The notes under the pieces: generated by a model
Databases searched by the model: none
Seen by the model: only the letters and a program-made list of their open reading frames with translations
Told to the model about the DNA's origin: nothing
In this document: positions 31,770 to 40,922 of the stretch, one piece after another
Position numbering within the stretch: position 1 is the stretch's first letter
Layout of the letters: the number at the start of each line of letters is the position of its first letter
From: Halobacillus litoralis
GTDB taxonomy: Bacteria; Bacillota; Bacilli; Bacillales; Halobacillaceae
DNA length: 64,000 nucleotides
Direction: 5' to 3'
Assembly (NCBI RefSeq): GCF_009856415.1
Contig: NZ_WMEZ01000001.1
Location: 310,001-374,000 of the forward strand
Made by a program: the position numbers and the translations under genes

Positions 31770-32909
31770 TTGTATAAATGGGTCATCATCGGTGGAGGAA
31801 TCCAAGGCTGTACGGTTGCCTCCTACCTTTTACATTCAAAAAAAGCAGACACCGCGAGCTTGAAAGTGATCGACCCGTATGAGGAACCTCTACACAGATG
31901 GAAAACGCTCACCAAACGTGTAGGAATGAAATATCTGCGTTCCACTTCCGTTCATCATTTGGATCCTGACCCTCATGGCCTGAGGAAATTCAGCAAAAAA
32001 GAGGAGTATGCTCAACCCTATATTGGCCGGTATGACCGTCCAAGGCTTGATTTGTTCAACGATTACCATGAATCTCTTTTCCAGCGTTATGAATGGAACG
32101 ATATTTGGATGCAGGCGACGGTCACGGGCTTGGAGAAGAACCCGGATGGTTGGGAAATCAATACAGGTGGACGTACCATTTCAGCTGAGCGGGTTGTCCT
32201 CGCCCTCGGTGTCAATGACCGCCCTCATCTGCCAGAATGGTCAGCTCCAGATGATGAGCGAATGGGTCATTTGTTTTCTTCTCAAGAAGCTAAGGGAAGT
32301 GGATCTTTGGTCATTGTCGGTGGTGGTATATCTGCCGCTCACTTGGCAAACACGTATGCGGTGGATGGAGAAAGGGAAGTGACGCTTCTGAAGAGACACC
32401 CTTTCAGGATCAAAGATTTTGATAGTGATCCCGGATGGTTGGGACCGAAATATATGAATGGTTTTCAAAAAGTGACGTGTTATGAAAAGCGACGGGAAAT
32501 GATCAAAGCTGCCCGTCACCGGGGCTCCATTACGAGCGGACTTTCCGTCAAGCTGAAGCGCCATGAGCGTCAGGGAAGATTGAAAATCATTACTGACCTT
32601 GTGGAAGCGGCATCGTACGATAAGGATCACATCCATCTTCAGTTGAAAGATAACGAAGGAATAAAGGCGGAGACGGTACTGCTTGCTACAGGTGCTGAAA
32701 ATTGTATTCCAGGGGCGGAGTGGCTTGAGGGTGTCATTCATTCCTACGAACTTCCAACAGCTCCCTGTGGTTTTCCTGTTGTGGACAGTCACCTGGAGTG
32801 GGGGCCTGGTTTGTATGTAACAGGAGCGCTTGCGGAACTTGAAATCGGCCCTTCTGCGAGAAATATTGCTGGAGCGAGAAGAGCAGCGGAGAGAATTGCT
32901 GCCATTTAG
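31770..32909 (+). CDS. FAD/NAD(P)-binding oxidoreductase of the zinc-starvation cluster
   Basis: A 379-residue two-dinucleotide-domain flavoprotein. The FAD motif is [14 protein letters not shown] near the N-terminus and the NAD(P) motif is [15 protein letters not shown] at about residues 179-193, with an ATGAE strand later. It resembles ornithine/lysine monooxygenase-like proteins. I recall such genes beside cobW-type genes in Bacillales; the reaction is unknown. The TTG start has AGGAGG at 7-nt spacing. It is followed after 11 bp by the CobW-type GTPase, so the two form an operon. Confidence 0.75.
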   Translation: MYKWVIIGGGIQGCTVASYLLHSKKADTASLKVIDPYEEPLHRWKTLTKRVGMKYLRSTSVHHLDPDPHGLRKFSKKEEYAQPYIGRYDRPRLDLFNDYHESLFQRYEWNDIWMQATVTGLEKNPDGWEINTGGRTISAERVVLALGVNDRPHLPEWSAPDDERMGHLFSSQEAKGSGSLVIVGGGISAAHLANTYAVDGEREVTLLKRHPFRIKDFDSDPGWLGPKYMNGFQKVTCYEKRREMIKAARHRGSITSGLSVKLKRHERQGRLKIITDLVEAASYDKDHIHLQLKDNEGIKAETVLLATGAENCIPGAEWLEGVIHSYELPTAPCGFPVVDSHLEWGPGLYVTGALAELEIGPSARNIAGARRAAERIAAI

Positions 32910-32920
32910 GAGGAGAACAT

Positions 32921-34105
32921 ATGAATGGAAAAATATCAGTCACCGTGTTGAGTGGATACTTAGGTTCCGGAAAGACTACACTACTCAATCACCTTCTTCA
33001 TAATAAAGAAGACCGGAAAATCGCAGTGATCGTCAATGATATGAGTGAAGTGAACATCGATGCAACCATGGTCAAACAAGGAGGTTTCTCGCGAACGGAG
33101 GAGAAACTTGTGGAGCTTCAAAACGGTTGTATTTGCTGCACTTTAAGAGAAGACCTGATCAAAGAGGTCAAGAAACTAGCTGAGATGGATATCGATCATA
33201 TCGTCATCGAATCGACGGGTATTTCTGAACCGATCCCCGTCGCTCAGAGCTTCACGTATATCGATGAGGAGCTTGGCATCAATCTCGGAGAAACATGCCG
33301 CCTGGATACAATGGTGACGGTCGTGGATGCCCATCGCTTTTGGGACGATTACGCATCGGGAGAATCGTTACTCGACAGAGAAGAAGCTGCAGATGAAACG
33401 GATGCGAGGGAAGTCATCGACCTGTTGATCGATCAGATCGAGTTCGCCAATGTATTGGTATTAAATAAAATTGATCTCGTGGCTGAAATCGATCGAAAAG
33501 AACTGAAGGCTGTTCTTCAACAACTGAACCCGGAAGCAAAAATCATCGAAACATCGTTCAGTGAGGTTCCACTGCAAGAGGTGTTGGACACGTCCCTGTT
33601 CGACTTTGAGAAAGCGAGCCAAGGAGCAGGCTGGATCAAAGAACTGAACCATGACCATGTCCCGGAAACAGAGGAGTATGGGATTGGCTCCTTTGTCTAT
33701 CGTAGAAAAAGACCTTTTCACCCGGAACGTTTCATGCACTGGCTGGAAAACTGGCCCCCGGGCATCGTCCGGTCGAAAGGTTTCTTCTGGCTGGCGACAA
33801 GGAACGATGACGCCGGACTCCTCTCCCAAGCGGGATCTTCCTTAATGATCCAGGGGGCAGGGAATTGGATCGCCACGTTTCCTGCAGAGGAGAGGGCAGA
33901 GCTGCTTGAAGAAGATCCGGCGCTTAAGGAAACATGGGATGCCCGCTACGGGGACCGCCAGACGGAACTTGTGTTCATTGGGATTGATATGGATCGTGAA
34001 GATATCATCCAAACCCTGGATCGTTGCTTGTTGACAGAGGAAGAGATGGACAGGAACTGGTCTGGTTTTCATGATCCGTTGCCAGCGTTTTCGACACACG
34101 AATAG
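32921..34105 (+). CDS. zagA: COG0523/CobW-family zinc-chaperone GTPase (ZagA-like)
   Basis: A 394-residue G3E GTPase. Visible are the P-loop GYLGSGKT (12-19), the metal-binding CICC (70-73), ESTGISEP (switch region) and VLNKIDL (base recognition). The C-terminal CobW_C domain contains [16 protein letters not shown] and [10 protein letters not shown]. In B. subtilis the Zur-regulated ZagA delivers zinc to client enzymes during starvation. The neighbouring Zur boxes and C-minus S14 gene support the same role here. Confidence 0.87.
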   Translation: MNGKISVTVLSGYLGSGKTTLLNHLLHNKEDRKIAVIVNDMSEVNIDATMVKQGGFSRTEEKLVELQNGCICCTLREDLIKEVKKLAEMDIDHIVIESTGISEPIPVAQSFTYIDEELGINLGETCRLDTMVTVVDAHRFWDDYASGESLLDREEAADETDAREVIDLLIDQIEFANVLVLNKIDLVAEIDRKELKAVLQQLNPEAKIIETSFSEVPLQEVLDTSLFDFEKASQGAGWIKELNHDHVPETEEYGIGSFVYRRKRPFHPERFMHWLENWPPGIVRSKGFFWLATRNDDAGLLSQAGSSLMIQGAGNWIATFPAEERAELLEEDPALKETWDARYGDRQTELVFIGIDMDREDIIQTLDRCLLTEEEMDRNWSGFHDPLPAFSTHE

Positions 34106-34113
34106 GGACCATA

Positions 34114-34152
34114 AAAAAAGTAGGGACTCTTGAATGAGGGTCCCTACTTTTT
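34114..34152. terminator. bidirectional terminator
   Basis: A 13-bp stem (34114-34127 with 34140-34152) lies between the convergent GTPase and methyltransferase genes, with A- and T-runs forming its base. Confidence 0.85.
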
Positions 34153-34755
34153 ACATACAGCGACACCTAAAGGATAATAGACCCCTTCACGTGGAGGCTC
34201 AATGGTGACGCCGCGCTGGTTAAAGATTTCTTTTTCAGAAAAGCCTTCGAACAATGCCTCGAATTCCTCCGGTGTCAATTGAAAATAATGAAAAGGTTGC
34301 CCGGATCCATAATCCCTTCCTTCGCCGAATGGAGTGGAAAGAACAAGGGTGCCGCCTGGCTTTAATAAATCGTACATACGCTCCACGAATAACCGGTCAT
34401 CTTTGACATGCTCGATCGTTTCAAAACTGAGGATCGTATCAAAGGTCCCGATTTCCTGGGGCAGCGACGCATCCATCGCATCTCCTTGCTTAAAAGTGAG
34501 CAAAGGATGATAGTAGTTATGAACCGCATATTGTAATGTTTCCTCACAAATATCCATGCCTATGATTTCATCGATCTTCTCTTTTGTTTCTTTAGCGATT
34601 TTGAGACTTCCGTAGCCGGTGCCACATGCGAGATCCAGTACCCTTCCTCTTACATAAGGGGTGGAAAACACGTACCGTGCGATGTGTTCGAGCAGCATGT
34701 TGTTCATCGGGGCCATTTTTTTCGGTATGACCCTCTCACCCGTGTCTTCTAACAT
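34144..34755 (-). CDS. class I SAM-dependent methyltransferase
   Basis: A 203-residue methyltransferase with motif I VLDLACGTGYGSLKIA, motif II IIGMDICEE, FDTILSFETIEHVKDD (motif IV) and LLKPGGTLVLSTP (post-motif). The N-terminus TGERVIPKKM resembles a group of predicted SAM-dependent methyltransferases of unknown substrate. A single gene, convergent with zagA. Confidence 0.82.
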   Translation of the reverse strand: MLEDTGERVIPKKMAPMNNMLLEHIARYVFSTPYVRGRVLDLACGTGYGSLKIAKETKEKIDEIIGMDICEETLQYAVHNYYHPLLTFKQGDAMDASLPQEIGTFDTILSFETIEHVKDDRLFVERMYDLLKPGGTLVLSTPFGEGRDYGSGQPFHYFQLTPEEFEALFEGFSEKEIFNQRGVTIEPPREGVYYPLGVAVCKK

Positions 34756-34860
34756 ATCCAGTTCACCGCTTTATCTGATTTTTCTTACTTTTGGACAGTA
34801 TAACATAGTCTGTTTTCGAGGATGGATCATTGCCAGGACATTCATAGAAAAAGGGTAGCG

Positions 34861-35385
34861 CTAGGAAGCGCTGCCCTTGGTTTGCTGCTGAATTTTAAGA
34901 TGACGAACCGTCTCCAACAAATCCCCTGCACAAGCCCTGCCGAAAGGACCGGTCTGTTTTTGTTGATAAAGCAACTCTCCATCATGATTGATCAGAAAAA
35001 AAGCAGGCTCCCCGAAAGCCCCCATCCCTTCTTCAGAAGCTGATCGGTGATGAATAAAAACTCCGAATGCTTCAATGATGGAAAGGAACTCATCGGCTAA
35101 GAGAGGAAACGTGAAGTTTTCTTTGTCTGCCAAATGCTTTAATTCTGAAGTGTTTTCTGCGGCAATCGCCATAACCGTCACGTACTCATTTGTGAATTTT
35201 TCGAGATGGTCCTCCATCTGTCTCAAAGCCCGTACGCAAGCGGGTGACCATGATCCTCGGAAGAAAACGATCAAATGCCAGCAATTCCTATGGCTTTGCT
35301 GATGGTCCTCTAATAAAAACTGTTCGCCGGTGGCGGTGGGCAAAATAAAGTTGGGAACCAGGTCCCCAAGCCTCAACTCAGGCAC
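34861..35385 (-). CDS. peroxiredoxin/thioredoxin-fold protein with Ser in place of the first Cys
   Basis: A 174-residue AhpC/TSA-like protein: LRLGDLVPNFILPTATGEQF, then LIVFFRGSWSPACVRALRQM, and FGEPAFFLINHDGELLYQQ. In the related WCPxC proteins the first Cys attacks peroxide. Here the motif reads SWSPAC, so position 47 is Ser and only Cys50 remains. It could be a one-Cys variant or an enzyme with altered chemistry. The GTG at 35385 has AAAGGAGG at 6-nt spacing, which decides the start. Confidence 0.72.
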   Translation of the reverse strand: MPELRLGDLVPNFILPTATGEQFLLEDHQQSHRNCWHLIVFFRGSWSPACVRALRQMEDHLEKFTNEYVTVMAIAAENTSELKHLADKENFTFPLLADEFLSIIEAFGVFIHHRSASEEGMGAFGEPAFFLINHDGELLYQQKQTGPFGRACAGDLLETVRHLKIQQQTKGSAS

Positions 35386-35620
35386 AGCTGCTCCTCCTTT
35401 CCTGAACGTACTCTTCAAGATAATCCGTAAGCTTGTTGTTTGTGACTGTCTATTCATCGAACGCTTTAATTATAAAACTTACGAATCATTTGAAACGGCC
35501 TTTTACTATAGATTAACCAAATTTTAAGATAATTATAATTATTATACGGTTGCCTATGAAACTTTTACTATTTTCAGTCGTATACACAGGTAGATGGGAA
35601 ATAGGAAAGAGGGATACGGG

Positions 35621-36028
35621 ATGAACATAGAAAGAGAATTGTATGAGGAAGCAAATGCGCTGGTCGAACATAGATATCCAAGCGGTTGGGGTGGAGCGGC
35701 AGCCGTACGGTTAGAAGATGGAACAATCGTGACCAGTGTCGCCCCAGACGTGATCAATGATGCCGTAAATCTTTGCATGGAAACAGGGGCGATCCTTGAA
35801 GCTCACAAACGGAACTTGAAGGTTACGCATTCCCTGTGCATAGCCCGTGATGATGAACGTTCTTCATTTAAAGTGTTGTCACCTTGCGGGGTTTGTCAGG
35901 AACGGTTGTTTTACTGGGGAGATGGTGTGAAAGTCGCTGTCACCCATGATGGTGATGGGCTCCGGTTTATGACACTTGCTCAAGTGCAGCCGTATCACTG
36001 GTCCAGAGCGTATGAGGGAGAAGAATGA
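35621..36028 (+). CDS. cytidine/blasticidin-type deaminase
   Basis: A 135-residue zinc-dependent deaminase. The active site is NLCMETGAI (Cys52, Glu54, the C-x-E motif) and PCGVC (Cys89 and Cys92 as zinc ligands). It resembles the single-domain blasticidin-S/cytidine deaminases. The nucleoside substrate is unknown. The ATG at 35621 follows AGAGGGAT; an upstream ATG at 35594 has no ribosome binding site. Its stop overlaps the next gene by 4 nt (ATGA). Confidence 0.82.
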   Translation: MNIERELYEEANALVEHRYPSGWGGAAAVRLEDGTIVTSVAPDVINDAVNLCMETGAILEAHKRNLKVTHSLCIARDDERSSFKVLSPCGVCQERLFYWGDGVKVAVTHDGDGLRFMTLAQVQPYHWSRAYEGEE

Positions 36029-36540
36029 ATCTTCAGATCCGTGATCAAGATCTTCAGGTGTTAAAGAGCTGGACAGGTGAATCGATTCAAGGGTTGCAGT
36101 CTGACTTTTTCCACATGTATCTGGATGATTTCAAGAATCAAAGTTTCACCACCAGTGAAACGCTGGTGTTAATGAATACACCGAACAGGTACCTCGTTTT
36201 CGAAATTGAATCCGATTTGGCTCCTGATTTTGAGGATATTTGGCAAATAATCATAAATGAAAAGCAGACACCGGGCCCCCTTCCCTATGAGAGGTGTTCA
36301 GGTTCTGCGCAAGCGACGCGTTCTTCGGGGCTGTCTGTATTTAGTGATATTGAAAGTATCATAATCTATCAAAAGTTTATAGAATCGTTTTACTTCGACT
36401 ATGCCTTAGTCTTCACAATGAAAAATGGTGAACGGTTTTGCATGGCTGGTGATACTTTCAGATTTTGGATCAGTTTCAACCAGGAGCGTATTGAAGAGAA
36501 GCTTGCCGGCTGTTCGGTTCGTTTGAAATATGAAGCATAA
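36025..36540 (+). CDS. hypothetical 171-residue protein
   Basis: An acidic soluble protein with alternating strands (LVLMNTPNRYLVFEIESDL, YALVFTMKNGERFCMAG). I do not recognise a family. It is translationally coupled to the upstream deaminase, so it may work with it, but there is no further evidence. Confidence 0.55.
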   Translation: MNLQIRDQDLQVLKSWTGESIQGLQSDFFHMYLDDFKNQSFTTSETLVLMNTPNRYLVFEIESDLAPDFEDIWQIIINEKQTPGPLPYERCSGSAQATRSSGLSVFSDIESIIIYQKFIESFYFDYALVFTMKNGERFCMAGDTFRFWISFNQERIEEKLAGCSVRLKYEA

Positions 36541-36616
36541 GATTCTTATTTTCAACGATTTTGAAAACTAGATTTCCTTCGATGGTATCTTTCCTATGGA
36601 GAATGGAGCGGGATGA

Positions 36617-36889
36617 ATGAATGGCATAAGGAAGCATATCCTGCCATCGATGAAGTATGGCGCGCTGTCTCTGATTGTGTTCTTTTGTGTAAATCTTATC
36701 GGTACTTTGGCAGCCGTGATCTGGACCGACCTCGTTTTTGATTATTCGCTTACTTTCTTTGATCAGCCCATGTATCATTTTGCTGTAAAAGAAACAGGTT
36801 TCCAGTTAAGCGGCTCTTTTGTTTTACTGGCAGGGATCTTTGCTTTTGGTCTTTTCGTTTATTTCTTCAAGCAGAAATTTGCAAAGTAG
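36617..36889 (+). CDS. small 90-residue membrane protein
   Basis: Two predicted membrane helices (ALSLIVFFCVNLIGTLAAVIW and GSFVLLAGIFAFGLFVYFF) with a periplasm-side loop. A GGAGCGGG precedes the ATG. Followed after 14 bp by another small membrane gene. Unknown function. Confidence 0.55.
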   Translation: MNGIRKHILPSMKYGALSLIVFFCVNLIGTLAAVIWTDLVFDYSLTFFDQPMYHFAVKETGFQLSGSFVLLAGIFAFGLFVYFFKQKFAK

Positions 36890-36903
36890 GGGAGGCATGC
36901 TCT

Positions 36904-37110
36904 TTGGGAATGTTGATTTCTTTAGTGATTATTGGAATTCTCATAGGGTTGGGCTTCAGGTTCGGTTTATTGTCAGTGAATAGAATGAAAGGTGGGTTCA
37001 AAGGATTGATCGCCCCCGACTCCTCGTCCATCACTTGCCATCATTGCGGGAAAAGGCTGAAAAGGGGAAGGGGCCAGACGGTCTGCCCCAACTGTTATCG
37101 ACCCTTGTAA
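36904..37110 (+). CDS. small membrane protein with C-terminal zinc ribbon
   Basis: A 68-residue protein with one membrane helix (LISLVIIGILIGLGFRFG), then a basic linker and a zinc ribbon CHHC-x13-CPNC. The TTG at 36904 follows GGGGAGG at 8-nt spacing; the ATG at 36910 is an alternative. Function unknown. A hairpin overlaps its stop codon. Confidence 0.6.
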   Translation: MGMLISLVIIGILIGLGFRFGLLSVNRMKGGFKGLIAPDSSSITCHHCGKRLKRGRGQTVCPNCYRPL

Positions 37111-37132
37111 ACTTGTCCTTTGTTTACAAGGG
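37102..37132. terminator. 11-bp hairpin overlapping the stop codon
   Basis: CCCTTGTAAAC (37102-37112) and GTTTACAAGGG (37122-37132) pair perfectly with a 9-nt loop. No T-run follows on the plus strand, so it is a weak terminator or RNA-stabilising hairpin. Confidence 0.45.
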
Positions 37133-37139
37133 GAAATTT

Positions 37140-37244
37140 ATTAGCAGGTTTCCCTCTTATATTAGCGCTTTTCCGAGTTTTATTAGCAACTTTTAAACAT
37201 TTATTAGCGACTTTTCGATTTATATTAGCAACTTCTGGACTTCA
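37140..37244. repeat. five-copy 21-bp tandem repeat
   Basis: ATTAGC recurs at 37140, 37161, 37182, 37203 and 37224, exactly every 21 bp, followed in most copies by (A/G)(A/C)CTTTT. A 21-bp period equals two DNA helical turns, so the sites face one side. The frame across it (37120-37341) would code heptads like LLATFRF, but has no supporting ribosome binding site and is not called a gene. Confidence 0.75.
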
Positions 37245-37520
37245 TCAGGTAAAAGCTGTCAATGAGCGAATGAAGCCCTCTTATACGAATCGAAAATACA
37301 TGGAAGGAGGAGGAATGAGTTTTCCTGTGAGAATATCGTAATAGTTCAAGAAAGTCCTTATCAGTAAAAAGTAAATCTTAAATCCTAGTAATTTTGGCAA
37401 AACATGACTATAAACCCATGCCAGTATTTTCAAATTCTTCCATGCATGGTACGCTTTTAGTAACAATACAACGGAGAGCACGGTCAGAGTGTGCTCGAAT
37501 TCGCAGAAAGGTGAGACATC
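37245..37520. other. 276-bp gene-free stretch after the repeat
   Basis: It holds a short inverted repeat GAGCAC/GTGCTC (37476-37496) just upstream of the next lipoprotein gene, perhaps part of its promoter or leader. No coding region is supported. Confidence 0.35.
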
Positions 37521-37889
37521 GTGAAGAAATTACTTCTCGTTCTTTTACTCTTAGTCGTGGGTTGCAGTGTAGCAGGGAAAGACGTCAATGCATTCAAAGG
37601 TCATGTGACAGAAGTTAAAGTCGGCGGTTTGGAAGTCGATTGCTCATCAGCAGTGAAAGATGGAGAGGGGACGGACACGGAAGAAGGGTGGCCTTGCCTC
37701 GTACTCGTTCCTCATGATACCCCTGTCCATACCAATGATGGCGAGAACATAGAAATGGACGCGTTCAGAGAGCAGGCGAGAGAGGAGAAACTTCTCAAAA
37801 TACGAGTGCAACTCGTCGAAAGTACAGAAATCACGGAAGATCCAGAAAGCAGGAAAGTGACAGCAGAGGAAATCACGGTCCTTGAATAG
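37521..37889 (+). CDS. predicted lipoprotein, unknown function
   Basis: A 122-residue exported protein. MKKLLLVLLLLVVGC is a signal peptide with lipobox, Cys15 being the lipidated residue. The mature part is acidic and contains two more Cys. The start is GTG after AAAGGTGAG. It begins a run of membrane and lipoprotein genes (37521-38672). Confidence 0.65.
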   Translation: MKKLLLVLLLLVVGCSVAGKDVNAFKGHVTEVKVGGLEVDCSSAVKDGEGTDTEEGWPCLVLVPHDTPVHTNDGENIEMDAFREQAREEKLLKIRVQLVESTEITEDPESRKVTAEEITVLE

Positions 37890-37917
37890 CGTTCATACAT
37901 ATAGATGAGGTGTTGTC

Positions 37918-38334
37918 ATGAAAAGACTTTTGTACCATTTGGGCTTTGCTGTATTCCTCATCGCCGCCATGATGGGGATGTTGAGTATTCGCGGAGGACT
38001 TGTGGATCAAGCGGAGATGGAATTCGAAGTGGTGCCTCTCATCATCTTCGATCTCATTTTCCCAGTAGTGTTTGGGATGTTATTCGCTCTTCCTTTTCTA
38101 TGGCGTAGATATAGAGCGCATAAATTGAAAGGTTTCATGTGGCCCGAGTTCATCGGAATCGGTGTGCCCAGTTTATTCGTTGCTGTTTCGCACTGGTTGT
38201 ATTACACGAACTTTCCGCTGAATCCGGTGACGAAATTTTTTGCGATGCATGCTATTAATGGTCCCATTCTTTTTGGCTTCATTTTCGGCTTTACCCTGAT
38301 TCATTGTATTAGAAAAAGGGAAGACGCAGAATGA
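37918..38334 (+). CDS. hypothetical 138-residue membrane protein
   Basis: Four predicted membrane helices, with a basic loop FLWRRYRAHKLKGF between the second and third. I do not recognise a family. GAGGTG precedes the ATG, and its stop overlaps the next lipoprotein gene by 4 nt (ATGA). Confidence 0.6.
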   Translation: MKRLLYHLGFAVFLIAAMMGMLSIRGGLVDQAEMEFEVVPLIIFDLIFPVVFGMLFALPFLWRRYRAHKLKGFMWPEFIGIGVPSLFVAVSHWLYYTNFPLNPVTKFFAMHAINGPILFGFIFGFTLIHCIRKREDAE

Positions 38335-38672
38335 AAGTCATTTTTAAAATGATGCTTGCTGCTCTATGCCTCCTTTCGGCCTGTTCCCCTGGTGCAGGCG
38401 AAGGGGGACGTTTGAACCTGAAGCAGGTACTCACCATGAATCCAGACGCTGACTACGTGGAACTGGAGAACGGAGAAGTATACACCCATGGAGCGGATTG
38501 GGTCAATGAGAAGAACCTGACAAAAGGGAAACAAATCGCAGAAATAGAAAAAGGGATGGCGAGCGACTTGCCTGTGGGTACCATCCTGTATGTATCGAAA
38601 GAGATCCCAGCTATATTGTTGGCCGAGTATGATGGCAAAACAAAACGCTACCAACTGGCCATGGGAGAATAA
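38331..38672 (+). CDS. predicted lipoprotein, unknown function
   Basis: A 113-residue protein with signal peptide and lipobox (LCLLSAC, Cys18 lipidated). The mature domain has ADYVELENGEVYTHGADWV and a long beta-rich region. Coupled to the upstream membrane gene. Confidence 0.65.
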   Translation: MKVIFKMMLAALCLLSACSPGAGEGGRLNLKQVLTMNPDADYVELENGEVYTHGADWVNEKNLTKGKQIAEIEKGMASDLPVGTILYVSKEIPAILLAEYDGKTKRYQLAMGE

Positions 38673-38687
38673 GAGGAGGCGCAGTCT

Positions 38688-39431
38688 ATGCAAGAGAAAG
38701 TAGCCCTTGTGACAGGGGGATCCAAAGGACTTGGCAAGGGTATAGCTTCAAATCTGGCAAGCTCTGGTGTCACTGTCATCATAAACTTTAATCGTGATCA
38801 GGAGTCGGCGGATGCGGTCGTACACGATATACGTGAAAAGGGCGGACAGGCTTTTGCCATTCAGGCCGATGTGACGAGAGAGGAAGAAGTGAATCGTCTG
38901 GTCGCAGAAGCAGAAAAGCAAACGGGGCGTCCGATCAATATTGTCGTGAACAATGCGACAGGTCCTCAACCGGAATATTCCCTGGAAGAAGTAACTTGGG
39001 ACGATTATCTCGATCAGTTGCTATTTACGACAAAGGCACCACTATTGCTCACAAAAGCCGTTTTGCCTTCGATGAAGGAGGAGAAATGGGGACGGATCAT
39101 CAATATAGGAAGTGAAGTGGTCGAGCTCGGCAATGCGCATTTTTCCAATTATGTAACGGCGAAGTCAGCGGTCGTCGGCATGACGCGGTCGTGGGCCAGT
39201 GAACTCGGCGAACATGGCATCACGGTCAATGCGGTCCACCCTGGTTTCACCCCCGTGGAACGGCATGGAGAGGTATCAGAAGAAACAGAAACGTCTTATC
39301 TCCGTGATGTACCTTTGAAACGAATGGGGGAGCCGCAGGATATCGCGAATGCTGTGCGCTTTTTAAGCAGCGATGATGCGTCATTCATTACAGGTCAGAA
39401 CATCAGCGTCAATGGAGGGAAAACATTTTAG
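38688..39431 (+). CDS. short-chain dehydrogenase/reductase (FabG-like)
   Basis: A 247-residue classical SDR. Visible: cofactor motif TGGSKGLGKG, NNAT (NNAG variant), the catalytic Ser in IGSEVV, Tyr and Lys in NYVTAKSA, and the end ASFITGQNISVNGG. Similar to 3-oxoacyl-ACP reductases; the substrate is unknown. NADP preference would be suggested by the basic residues after the glycine motif. AGAGGAGG precedes the ATG. Confidence 0.87.
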   Translation: MQEKVALVTGGSKGLGKGIASNLASSGVTVIINFNRDQESADAVVHDIREKGGQAFAIQADVTREEEVNRLVAEAEKQTGRPINIVVNNATGPQPEYSLEEVTWDDYLDQLLFTTKAPLLLTKAVLPSMKEEKWGRIINIGSEVVELGNAHFSNYVTAKSAVVGMTRSWASELGEHGITVNAVHPGFTPVERHGEVSEETETSYLRDVPLKRMGEPQDIANAVRFLSSDDASFITGQNISVNGGKTF

Positions 39432-39439
39432 AAGGGTGT

Positions 39440-40390
39440 GTGATCGGGGTGAGGATGAACAAAGAGACGAAAACACGGACAAGCAAGTGGATTAAACGGA
39501 ACGCACGACCACTGGAAGCGGCCCGTTGGCATGCTTTGATGGAGGGCGGTTTGAAGAGTGAAGTGATCCATTACATACGCGCCTTCCAGAACGAAGATGG
39601 AGGTTTCGGGCACGGCATCGAACCGGATTTCTGGCTTCCGGAATCTTCCCCCATGGCGACATGGGCGGCCGGGCAATACTTGTACGAATTGGATGTCGCT
39701 TCTAAGGAACGCGTCGTCCTTGATATGCTCTCCTACCTGCTTGAAACGTACGATGAAGAGACAGGGATGTGGCCATCTGTGCTTCCTGAACATAACGATC
39801 ATCCTCACGCGCCGTGGTGGCATTGGAAAGAAGGCGTCCAGGAAAATTGGATGTTCAATCCCGCGGCGGAACTCGCCGGCTTTCTTATCCATTGGTCGTA
39901 TGAAGACAGTGAAGGTGCGAAAACGGGGTGGGCGAGTGTTGAAAAAGCAGTCGCCCATTTGATGGCCATCGATTTGATGGACTTTCATGAAGTCAACTGC
40001 TTTCAACGGTTGATGAATGTGCTGTTCCGTCATAAGGACAAAGTCGCTGCCCACATCCCTTTTACATTCGAAGAAGTGAATGCCAAAACGGTCCTTCTTG
40101 CCGAACGGTGCATAGAAAAGGACCCGCAAAATTGGGGCAGCAGCTACAAACCGCTTCCGCTCGATCTCATCCATTCACCGAAACATATCCTTGCTGAAAA
40201 GCACCCGCGCCTATTGAAGGAAAACCTGGATTTTTATTTAGAAACGATGAATGAAGAAGGAGTCTGGGACCTCTCGTGGGATTGGGGAGACGACTCCGAA
40301 GCTTTCGCCGTCAGCAAAAGGCAGTGGCAGGGAATTTTGGCTGTCGATCGTTATCAGAGATTGAAAGCATTTGGTCGATTGCCGGAATGA
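39440..40390 (+). CDS. hypothetical protein with prenyltransferase/squalene-oxidase-like alpha-alpha barrel
   Basis: A roughly 315-residue soluble protein. AFQNEDGGFGHGIEPDFW resembles the QxDGGFG repeat of prenyltransferase/terpene cyclase-fold proteins, and EEGVWDLSWDWGDDSEAF is a second such segment. The true enzymatic role is unknown. The start is uncertain: GTG at 39440 or 39449, or ATG at 39455; none has an ideal ribosome binding site. Confidence 0.6.
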   Translation: MIGVRMNKETKTRTSKWIKRNARPLEAARWHALMEGGLKSEVIHYIRAFQNEDGGFGHGIEPDFWLPESSPMATWAAGQYLYELDVASKERVVLDMLSYLLETYDEETGMWPSVLPEHNDHPHAPWWHWKEGVQENWMFNPAAELAGFLIHWSYEDSEGAKTGWASVEKAVAHLMAIDLMDFHEVNCFQRLMNVLFRHKDKVAAHIPFTFEEVNAKTVLLAERCIEKDPQNWGSSYKPLPLDLIHSPKHILAEKHPRLLKENLDFYLETMNEEGVWDLSWDWGDDSEAFAVSKRQWQGILAVDRYQRLKAFGRLPE

Positions 40391-40444
40391 CAGGAGGACC
40401 CTGTCCTCACAGGGTCCGTTCAGATGGAAAGAAGGAGAAAAGGA

Positions 40445-40918
40445 ATGAAAATCATAGACTTGAAGCACATGTCCACCGAAGACAAGGTGGATTTTTTTCA
40501 TACCCATTGGGGTGGAACAAAAATGGTCATCTCAAGTGGTGTTTATGAATGCCCGGAACTTGCCGGATTTGCCGCTTGGGAAAATGAAAAGATCATAGGG
40601 TTGATTACCTATGTGAAAAAGGGGAGGGAGTGTGAGATCGTCTCCCTCGACAGTTTGATAGAAAACAAAGGCATCGGGACATCGCTCACCCAGGCTGTAG
40701 AAGCTGAAGCAGAGCGGCTCGGATGTCATTCCCTCCGTGTCATTACGACGAACGATAATATAAGAGCCCTCGCTTTCTATCAAAAACGCGGATACCGTAT
40801 ATGTGAAATCTTCCATGATGCCGTCCAGCGAGCGCGGGGAATGAAGCCGGAGATTCCTACCGTAGGCAATCACGGCATCCCGATTGTTGATGAACTTTTA
40901 TTGGAAAAGGAGATTTGA
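40445..40918 (+). CDS. GNAT family N-acetyltransferase
   Basis: A 157-residue GNAT protein. The acetyl-CoA pocket is VSLDSLIENKGIGTSLTQAVEAEA, and TTNDNIRALAFYQKRGYRICEI is the usual C-terminal half. The ATG at 40445 follows AAGGAGAAAAGGA. The substrate is unknown. Confidence 0.82.
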   Translation: MKIIDLKHMSTEDKVDFFHTHWGGTKMVISSGVYECPELAGFAAWENEKIIGLITYVKKGRECEIVSLDSLIENKGIGTSLTQAVEAEAERLGCHSLRVITTNDNIRALAFYQKRGYRICEIFHDAVQRARGMKPEIPTVGNHGIPIVDELLLEKEI

Positions 40919-40922
40919 TGGC

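Noticed and set aside
31505-31805. Two minus-strand open frames across the S14/flavoprotein spacer
   Set aside because: They cover the structured repeats and end inside the flavoprotein start; composition is not protein-like.
37120-37341. 73-codon frame with heptads such as LLATFRF
   Set aside because: The pattern is a by-product of the 21-bp DNA repeat; no ribosome binding site and an abrupt change of composition after the repeat.
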